This document shows positions 12,301-14,977 of a stretch of 22,255 bases of DNA, in pieces (the stretch's first letter is position 1; each line of letters opens with the position of its first letter). This DNA comes from an uncultured euryarchaeote (GTDB lineage Archaea > Thermoplasmatota > Poseidoniia > Poseidoniales > Thalassarchaeaceae), in assembly GCA_937901365.1 (NCBI GenBank), contig CALCEF010000300.1, positions 1-22,255 on the forward strand. Direction: 5' to 3'. The position numbers and the translations under genes were made by a program. The notes under the pieces are model-generated. The model did not search any database, was not told the origin of the DNA, and saw nothing but the letters and a program-made list of their open reading frames with translations.

Positions 12301-14099
12301 ACATCGTGTCGAACGTGCTCACGATTGCAGAGAACACCGCCAACGAGGCTGGTGGCAACTGTGACATCGTTCTCAGCCTGACTGACAACGCTAACGCGAA
12401 CGCAGAAGCAACTGATGTGACGGTGAACTTCATTGTGAACCCAGTCAACGATCAGCCTGAGATTAAGGACTTCGATGTGAACTCGAACGTCTTTGTCGAG
12501 ACAGCAAACGGTTCGATGCAGCTTGATTGGTTCTGGGATGTCATGGAAGACGACGAGGATGCCAACAACTTGACTTGGGATCTAAGCCGCCTGATGGCAG
12601 ACAACGACCACCCAGTCGAACAGTTGACTTGGTCAGTCGAAGAGACCTCATTGTGTGCTTACGAGAACTACTTCTCGATTACAGTAGACAATGACGCTGA
12701 CACGATTGCAATCGACCTGATTGACGATGCAGCAACCGATGCTCCAACCTCGGAGATCGACTTCCTGCAGGACGCTGACAACGATGGTGTCGCCGATGGT
12801 GGTATCCACCAGATGCAGCCTGCAAGTGGTGTCTACTGTACTGTCTACCTATGGATGCACGATACGCCTGAGGCGCCAAGTCACATCGACTACTCTCAGA
12901 GCGCATCCGGTGTCTATGAGCAGCGAAGTATCCGTGAGACGGTCTACATCCGTGTGATCAACACACCAGAAGCACGACCTGACTACCACTTCGATGAGGC
13001 ATACAACGGTGATGGCTTCAACTGGCAAAACATTGACGCGGTTCTACCAGGAACACGTGTGCCAGTCAAGATGGTGATGACCAACTCTGGAGATGACCCA
13101 AGTCTGTACAACTACGGACACGATGTGCAGGTGCGCTTCTACGCGGACGACAACCCAACGCTGATTCAGGACCAGGTAACACTGTCCTGGGACGCAGGTG
13201 AAGTTCCGGGCGTTGGCGAAACTGTGACCGTCACAGGATACGTCACTCTGAACAACCCGACTGAGGAAGTTCGAGCGTTCCTTGAAGTGCGCACAATCAA
13301 CCCGCACACCGATGACTACATCGACAACTCAATCCGCCGACCGGCGCTTGAAGAGTTGAACTGGGACAACAACAACCTCACCAATGAGGATCTACCACAG
13401 ATGGTGCGCCTACGCCCAGCAACTTCGGTTGCAAGCTTCGCACCAGGTCTTGTGGCAGTGAGTCTGGTCGGTGCCTTCGTTGGTGCCCTCCTCATGAAGT
13501 CTCGCCAAGAGGAAGATGAAGAGGTACTCATGGAGTCACTATCAGGTGATGATGAGGCAGTCAGCCCAGTGATTGCAACGATTCTACTCGTTGCGATCAC
13601 TGTGGTCCTGTCCGGTGTGATCTATGTCTGGGCTCAGAGCCTAGCATCGGATGCAGGCGGAAAGGCAACACCTCGTCTGACCTTTGATTCGGAAGCTGAG
13701 GTTGGCGGAGATATCCTATACTGGAATATCAACGTAATGAGCCACGACAAGGAACTAGCTGCTCAGGCAGTCTACGTAGTCGTTCAGTGGACAGATGCTG
13801 CAGGCACAGTCCAAAATGTGCGTACCAGTCTGGCCAATCCAGATGGTGTCTACGGATTCGCTCCGAGCACCAGCCCAGAATTGGTGACCTACAAGGATAA
13901 CATCAACTGTGCAGTGGATTGTTCCGCAGGATTCGGAGCCAACGATGAGGTTCGAATTCGAATGGTAGACCCAGCGTCTGGTGAAGCGATCGAAAACGCA
14001 CAGGTTACACTGCAGTATGCACCTGATGGTGGCACAGCAGTCATCCTGATGACGTTCGCAGCCCAGTACAACCCGCCAAGCATGAAGGCGACTTACTGA
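354..14099 (+). CDS. Giant secreted beta-helix surface protein with C-terminal pilin module (4581 aa)
   Basis: A single uninterrupted frame starts at ATG 354, right after an in-frame TGA. Residues 1-29 are a Sec signal peptide (basic start, LLLTLLMIG core, likely cut after AQA). Residues 84-118 and 323-333 (YPVMIDPTI) resemble the head region of Rhs/WapA and DNRLRE wall proteins, with a DNRLRE-like domain to about 559. Ig-like and lectin-like sections follow. Pieces of a nidogen-like domain appear at 1080-1116 (FVIEW) and 1219-1310. About 1315-3500 is right-handed beta-helix (many G-N-T-I/D-I-S turns), interrupted by a cupredoxin-like domain at 3152-3244. About 3523-3730 is CBM9/DOMON-like. 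Cadherin-like repeats end in VNDAPV (3894) and VNDQP (4031), followed by a CARDB-like domain near 4231-4340. Helix 4361-4381 with KSR is a stop-transfer anchor, and 4402-4581 is an archaeal pilin module. Likely an extracellular adhesin or surface fibre, with function inferred only from architecture. No catalytic site was recognised. Confidence 0.95.
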   Translation: MVTKENKKVLGGSWLLLTLLMIGMSWAQAVPPADDAVSTTSVDEAEENNAVDAFALNVEEYAVDYTAFGYAAEDELVGSRTATSKTYVTDEGKVAIVTTDPIHYLDDQDVWQEIDLNIESEATGWSVTENTFDTYFDADVRNGVVIQVDDNIDAIRMGMNPVVVQMERDVSMPMEYQLDVTEEPVQSAGNVLRYPMGQGIALDYTVTSTQIKQNLVLRDQPFFGQEFTGWLGLQEEMLLPHGYAVFDGTSPLQEGQVMKTSEHFEIRNVETGELLVTVPAPLVYDSDPTALPAIGEYFIMQIGSHVQLTTTIDAEWLMDENRTYPVMIDPTIDVTASTTYYTYKYTYNYGWTTRTFERAYATTFISYTCKGSGSSANTCTSSSRYSNYQRNTVHRFNLANTMPSGATVTGVDYENHVGRYRTGSRSYEVAVLKSGSSQSSTMVDPASYTYSSGVYLHRYSANSAASSSATTLSDPGYYYGFNAGSIRSITMNSNGESDVQDAIDGNGAGTSGNILGLSVRASGNSPMWYWCTQNAYTYYGCQNSAAYKPHLEITYTGGSDTTAPIAEHAAFDGKTTYLDGARTMYMSAVDASGVNTTAAGKPHLYYRVDGGSWTGVGASTIGTCVAGQTCNFKATIPGQTAPATGTTTVDYYWAYRDSPAPPNGGVSGTTGTTPAGGTGIPSNMQTHPSSPYSYEIESVDNAADGDNKWQVKASGWNSYSYYSAQRYYDWQLTYYEPSREYHMEYDTSSCGTGSLSCFNSQAVLDLRYRPSTTRVCTSTSCQSSMEKVTMPGLSMNARNGPGSDVIWYHDGSSWGIMGYEVSSGNGIEQPQSQGTVYTSLDYGSTDDGYVKVAIPGDITGYFGSFSWNATYSLNSANRNLFCVNTNNNPIMFVRSTYTGSTYTNPCYGTYYYYRYNYAWNGWSNPGYDGKVDSSWQVNSKVSSIKPQPDTFPPEFDHPGFMDTYVDTDRTLSMTIGDAGDPPVGLNTNATDNGDGLIGPYMQYRIYDAEAGSWSGWTTRTMSPDAARSSCEMVACTWSTSIPGTDRGNTVEYTLHAVDANGNWNNTTAFSYSIGTPTKVFVIEWHDMTAGFNSGYNVNYQVRLYDVTNEVEFAYDTGSNAYYDYQYIGFQNPGASIGEMLRNRGPGYIGGQNPFANNYRIATDGNAYGYESYAAGMSELFNYDEVFTGSNNGYPYTYYCTRYFTSYRGDCSVVIDMPNDFEFEYFGSTFNGTQGHKIHAIRHGAMQFSTSSSTNSAQMMSSSWGTTMPSLPNSGSYVRNIDLAPWWGYYAAYYCYYNSGSECSIRTKMIPFDGAGMDVTADITVPTTWDIEQSPIRVNPSNGDWLSVSADLTIMPGVEVQIAEGKGMAFTGACNKLTMEGNSTSEPDGPITITNMGTNYAQGLAFTNGGCAAGTDDRHVFENVNFVNLTTAISAGSRNGAAPHYNGNVGNFTMSDVTFTNVGTAIKHGSGQGTAFDLSGVDISNSADSCVDLPDDATLTWVGGSATDCNTHAYAGQGAVVTGDGSSVMMENVDITDAAVNGIIGEADSLWLSNVTIDASNGFSWQQTGTGVAQTGTASSGTDFYAYNVDINNYNAAMTTHATDSIHIEGLDSTGDSSGYTVTPAGASSPAIGATGWTMDGLSADGGLTMARTQPATMDNVDLGGAIQLSGTAPSSDMVSGSTVSAEGITINGCGWKVDIRDVTIGSGGSNGAWISANCASSASSNVVTVADGTMSGSSSNNNYAYARNSVLTVAEMTMTGMTAWGSYVASAGTNGDIRLIDVNFDGNDCLDSSNSADTSACWVEAASSSAKIYFGGTGTVSVYRSGNSGNAMQPNHNVAASVHDSSGTELFEIGTSVTDASGAANVWLITDLYERDNTGATSSSATYTDHTLRAAGGAGQNVTTPTDPWYTADHNPDFPGQSDLPLEVGAHVYLALEAFPMDFGGATKDCSFFSTNDSASSMNGYYTYTRQIITLSTDMVLDGCNVHLQGTSLRMNVTSGSNPTITLRNGAELLISEWDGDYGHIKAQSSAYPWSMDLADGGQLTIDAGSIRDMNGGLTVGDGGTLEMRNASTAFGSPNAAASTATVDVDGGTLIINNAQVQNVNSGVGIRLHNTAASSLSNVLVKNSAVGIEVTDAAPTIDGFTLTDNTVGMSVDGGMSLPTLFRSTTLSGESAGWTTHAIDITSFAKNNNYVQIGVNTVYDGGNSDPIFGSYYAKYFMTTDRWRIAVDDGSGLTNVTDSSVTGYYPWGNNDPAVTAGTHTYDGGNGGAPVWDCNLYGYRYNPGGSYQYAYYYYFIAYGGGAYTSAGSYNMEPNEFGFRMESADGVTANTNYYPYHFWASYWPSFYYSGTYAPPEGFNGMWGSYNVCQDYAYGPVTPKPAGYRIAYPIVDTSSANIDQVVVYVDMVHYGADYFQDRLDFTVRAANSVTDLLNKDYSRDFGTADISNGQITGADTGIEIGGDRASGDLSDITITDPVNEGVLISGSVGATMDQITVQDGRYGVRMGSAAGGKLALTNMDLDNQSQDGIVLSKEMSLELSGTIQNAGYCGLKVLSSNDADWAFDGLTLNNNAVGITHDGSGTLFMSDTNMVGNTDDVTMSGSAQMEYLEGDITESKVTTTGQSQFTRLRALDVQITADSSGVDAAPVKILDADSMVVDSGTTDSNGDVNGMSFITWSKDASGLTTANLAGYQLVTIATIAYTSGSEIDARYAINTISLSDAPGNSANADLSTSIDARTCYSYSTTSYDFHAPCTGLNYRSSRTVDGVLEIGYYNSRSDMTNMVIQMDTPWNYADIGTGGQSFNGSTIFITGCYNSEARIYPIYPYQGTIYMDDTTVIAMCDESGNKGASSFRIGYSGTYSYGSFKINNTELLGLKTIATGSGYYMNNGDLEITNSLLVHYESSTNVRSSSIFYDDMCIQTSGFDDVEISGNTMVDCGVGVFVPNNFYAVSTYYGGNGQNRLDVSDNTIVDCVNLCMWFYIGANSHDAEFNGNTIEGTPPRYGVYSQDSTLFNVEIDGNTISADNPVYMRGAREWTITNNDITGISNAANACVYALNGHGDISGNTCTDADGGIAISGIRSGNDVHIEDNSIGFTAGRLPTSAVGIYLDSCGLDEVFMANNVVSTVMNAVNTDGCTVTDNGSVYQGLGGGAGRVHNVDMDQSTFTPSHLTGVCTGDSVRWTSRAYGSTNTPHTTTSDANQAESWDSGTMNLGSSFVHQFTNVGNFTYYSTTAPTMTGSVNVADCSGNNLQTTGIDVLGGGDDITLNGVVVSGYGLGLAMEGGDLHMAAGTTILGDATAVEVTDVDVTVNGATVAANATYGVGLDVVSSSGNHDLDMTGLSVNAAVGVLADGHESFRWNGGVAMGHTVLKTISGASGTIENMSGIYNYNHPQFGPMDIPLPWETTYSCYDATPGYVMNNSGSCGGVATQINAGPFSTVTSIGNGVLNNGSMISPFMPSKLTVDADAIVHEGNLLDLTVLHMGSPASDVGLYIRSLAMATNLATGEQVAVPGGRAEYVSPSWRSSPGRTITVDGILWDWLGTNMLNEADDMMPGAVAVNATTQAHMRVTWDSNYMFVALVGPTFVSTDGLFYLDTAPGGSATGDMWHSQHTLPIKADYMLWMEDLNNWGLRKVMPTGNWVDVTSSCPQITSYIFMGNPYTTTPVSEFRIPWSCLGSPTEDVRWIAMVQWDSPFGQDGQVAGVFPEQPFNGTTTSGQTFGTFGNFHLTGGDLADGTLDSHLLLLRSYVGTGTAPGDPHAYQILVKVRNAEGDYWDWDDSVAPLVMTTNQDITIDIMRAKPIIENLVDVSYDEDSGSHTITLTDKGSDYQDAAGDLTWSVTDASTNSHSYPTPYDYTLNGQTLGIDTLENQFGGHRLQLTVTDSHGLSATQTMEVGIWNVNDAPVICNTNRFDCMPVFYDDGDGNLNVHDENFNGLITKELGDTSNATRSYIVDMANEQSQTDWNNEAVPQVYTWTEDEGENCVPFSTDIVSNVLTIAENTANEAGGNCDIVLSLTDNANANAEATDVTVNFIVNPVNDQPEIKDFDVNSNVFVETANGSMQLDWFWDVMEDDEDANNLTWDLSRLMADNDHPVEQLTWSVEETSLCAYENYFSITVDNDADTIAIDLIDDAATDAPTSEIDFLQDADNDGVADGGIHQMQPASGVYCTVYLWMHDTPEAPSHIDYSQSASGVYEQRSIRETVYIRVINTPEARPDYHFDEAYNGDGFNWQNIDAVLPGTRVPVKMVMTNSGDDPSLYNYGHDVQVRFYADDNPTLIQDQVTLSWDAGEVPGVGETVTVTGYVTLNNPTEEVRAFLEVRTINPHTDDYIDNSIRRPALEELNWDNNNLTNEDLPQMVRLRPATSVASFAPGLVAVSLVGAFVGALLMKSRQEEDEEVLMESLSGDDEAVSPVIATILLVAITVVLSGVIYVWAQSLASDAGGKATPRLTFDSEAEVGGDILYWNINVMSHDKELAAQAVYVVVQWTDAAGTVQNVRTSLANPDGVYGFAPSTSPELVTYKDNINCAVDCSAGFGANDEVRIRMVDPASGEAIENAQVTLQYAPDGGTAVILMTFAAQYNPPSMKATY
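4290..10880 (+). other. Right-handed parallel beta-helix region of the giant protein
   Basis: Residues roughly 1313-3509 show loosely periodic short strands of the PbH1 type, for example ISGNTCTDADGGIAISG and VEIDGNTISADNPVYM, rich in Gly, Asn, Asp and Thr with isolated hydrophobics. Two stretches break the pattern: a Tyr-rich lectin-like section near 2190-2420 (nt about 6920-7610) and the cupredoxin-like insert at nt 9807-10085. Such helices occur in adhesins, polysaccharide-binding proteins and lyases. No lyase active-site pattern was recognised, so a structural or adhesive role is more likely. Boundaries are approximate. Confidence 0.7.
9807..10085 (+). other. Cupredoxin-like domain lacking Cys and one His copper ligand
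   Basis: Residues 3152-3244 of the giant protein read like a small blue-copper domain: FTPSHLTGVCTGDSVRW, then TPHTTTS, then ESWDSGTMNLGSSFVHQF, then GNFTYYSTTAPTMTGSV. In amicyanin-type proteins the last segment has the form Y-x-C-T-P-H-P-F-M-x-G. Here the Cys is Ser3227 and the His is Ala3230, while His3190 and Met3233 are in the expected places. The fold is therefore probably kept, but a type 1 copper site cannot form. Flanking beta-helix repeats show it is an insertion within the helix region. Confidence 0.7.
13521..13532 (+). promoter_or_regulatory. Internal Shine-Dalgarno and in-frame ATG before the pilin module
   Basis: GAGGT at 13521-13525 is followed four bases later by ATG at 13530 (Met4393), in frame with the giant protein and just after its first membrane anchor. 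Spacing and match are as good as those of the true downstream genes. Starting here would give a free 189-residue pilin-like protein beginning MESLSGDDEAVSPV. Use of this start is inference. Confidence 0.4.
13557..14096 (+). other. Archaeal type IV pilin module at the C-terminus of the giant protein
   Basis: Residues 4402-4581 begin with AVSPVIATILLVAITVVLSG, the hydrophobic helix and processing-site pattern of archaeal type IV pilins (Pfam archaeal pilin N-terminal family), followed by about 150 residues of beta-rich head. In ordinary pilins this motif lies within the first 20 or so residues of a small protein. Here it follows a stop-transfer helix (4361-4381) and an acidic cytoplasmic loop, EEDEEVLMESLSGDDE. 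The predicted topology places the motif at the inner membrane face, where the prepilin peptidase acts. No Lys or Arg lies close before the site, so cleavage is uncertain. Confidence 0.8.
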
Positions 14100-14124
14100 A
14101 GCTGATTGAGAGATAACCACAGGG

Positions 14125-14141
14125 GCCACCCGAACGGTGGC
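14125..14141 (+). terminator. Hairpin 1 after the giant gene
   Basis: GCCACC (14125-14130) pairs with GGTGGC (14136-14141) around the loop CGAAC, 26 bases after the stop codon. It is the first of a row of hairpins in the 160-base gap before the HAD gene. Confidence 0.4.
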
Positions 14142-14146
14142 AGAGT

Positions 14147-14166
14147 GGGGCGCCTTCGGGCGCCCC
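14147..14166 (+). terminator. TTCG-loop hairpin 2
   Basis: GGGGCGCC (14147-14154), loop TTCG, GGCGCCCC (14159-14166) form a perfect 8-bp GC stem. C(TTCG)G is an exceptionally stable RNA tetraloop, so this should fold strongly in the transcript. No T-run follows directly. Confidence 0.55.
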
Positions 14167-14174
14167 CTCTGAGC

Positions 14175-14221
14175 CCCCACTCCGCTTCGGCGGAGTGGGG
14201 TCCTTGCTCCCATTCCTTCTT
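14175..14221 (+). terminator. TTCG-loop hairpin 3 with pyrimidine-rich tail
   Basis: CCCCACTCCGC (14175-14185), loop TTCG, GCGGAGTGGGG (14190-14200) form a perfect 11-bp stem, followed by the pyrimidine-rich tail TCCTTGCTCCCATTCCTTCT. Of the hairpins in this gap it is the best candidate for the terminator of the giant transcript. It may instead protect the 3' end of that mRNA. Confidence 0.6.
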
Positions 14222-14227
14222 GACCGA

Positions 14228-14245
14228 GCACCCCTTCGTCGGTGC
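14228..14245 (+). other. Small hairpin just before the HAD gene
   Basis: GCACC (14228-14232) and GGTGC (14241-14245) form a 5-bp stem with an 8-base loop, ending 14 bases before the ATG at 14260. It could lie in the leader of the HAD transcript, but it is weak. Confidence 0.25.
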
Positions 14246-14259
14246 ATCCCGGTGTTCCA

Positions 14260-14946
14260 ATGTCGATTAAGGCCGTTTGTTTCGATTGTGATGGTGTCTT
14301 GATTGACACCATATCATCGTGGCGAATCATCCACGAACATTTTGGCACAAATAGTGGGGAAATGCTGGATCGTTTTCTCCGGGGGGAGGTTTCTGACGCA
14401 GAATTCATGGCAGACGACATTGGTTTGTGGAAGAGTGTGAAACCTCGTATTCATCGAGACGAATTGATGCGATGTTACCAGGGCGTCAAATTGATGACCG
14501 GGGCTAGGGAACTGGTCGAGGCGCTACAGGCTCGTGGAATCATTGTTGCAATCGTTAGTGCAGGGGTTGATCTCCTCATAGGGTCGATTGCGAAATTGCT
14601 CGATGTTGACGATTGGATCTCCAATGGTTTCCGTTATGATGAAGATGGATATTTGTTGGATGATGGTGAGGTCAGAGTTCCTGCTCATCACAAGGATGCG
14701 ATGGTTGCTAAGTTGGTCAGAATTCACAATTTAGAACCCTCTGAAGTCGTTAGTATCGGAGACAATCACACGGATTTGAGCATGAGGATTCCTGGTTCAG
14801 GATTTATTGGATTCAATGGTCAGAAACAAATTGCAATCGATGGTTTCGCTGCTGCTGGTGTCCCTCACGTCCAGGAAAAGGATTGCCGTTTGCTTTGGCC
14901 ACATCTCTTCGAAGGTGAGCCATTCCCCGCCGTAGGCGGGGAATGA
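14260..14946 (+). CDS. HAD-superfamily phosphatase, phosphoserine-phosphatase-like (228 aa)
   Basis: A cytoplasmic hydrolase expected to remove phosphate from a small metabolite through an aspartyl-phosphate intermediate. All four HAD motifs are present: DCDGV (Asp9 nucleophile, Asp11), Ser100 in VSAG, Lys145 in HHKDAMV, and GDNHTD (Asp168, Asp172). Their spacing, the cap region at about 16-75 and the overall length match archaeal SerB-type enzymes of subfamily IB. The ATG at 14260 was chosen because MSIKAVCFDCDG starts right at the first strand and GGTG lies 5 bases upstream; a GTG at 14242 would add six residues with no support. It precedes a sugar-uptake operon, so a sugar-phosphate substrate is possible, but the sequence most resembles phosphoserine phosphatases and the true substrate cannot be read. 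Its last codons form a perfect hairpin. Confidence 0.9.
   Translation: MSIKAVCFDCDGVLIDTISSWRIIHEHFGTNSGEMLDRFLRGEVSDAEFMADDIGLWKSVKPRIHRDELMRCYQGVKLMTGARELVEALQARGIIVAIVSAGVDLLIGSIAKLLDVDDWISNGFRYDEDGYLLDDGEVRVPAHHKDAMVAKLVRIHNLEPSEVVSIGDNHTDLSMRIPGSGFIGFNGQKQIAIDGFAAAGVPHVQEKDCRLLWPHLFEGEPFPAVGGE
14921..14945 (+). terminator. Perfect 11-bp hairpin spanning the HAD stop codon
   Basis: CATTCCCCGCC (14921-14931) and GGCGGGGAATG (14935-14945) are exact reverse complements with loop GTA, and the HAD stop codon TGA (14944-14946) lies in the descending arm. No T-run follows, so complete termination is doubtful. It may attenuate or separate the HAD gene from the transporter genes, or stabilise a processed mRNA end. 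Confidence 0.5.
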
Positions 14947-14977
14947 GTCAAAGGTATGATGGTCACGTCAGTTGACA

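Noticed and set aside
13497..13560. Frameshift or missing stop between the anchor helix and the pilin module
   Set aside because: The frame is continuous, codon use is uniform, and the linker reads as a sensible acidic cytoplasmic loop. An error that removes a stop cannot be excluded without reads, so this is kept as a refuting test rather than a finding.
14242..14262. GTG start for the HAD gene
   Set aside because: It would add MHPGVP ahead of the first beta-strand and has no ribosome-binding site; GGTG is placed correctly for the ATG at 14260.
13755..14420. Antisense open frame of 221 codons across the intergenic hairpins
   Set aside because: It overlaps the pilin module, the hairpin cluster and the HAD gene start. 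No motif is visible, and GC-rich palindromes lack stops on both strands by composition.
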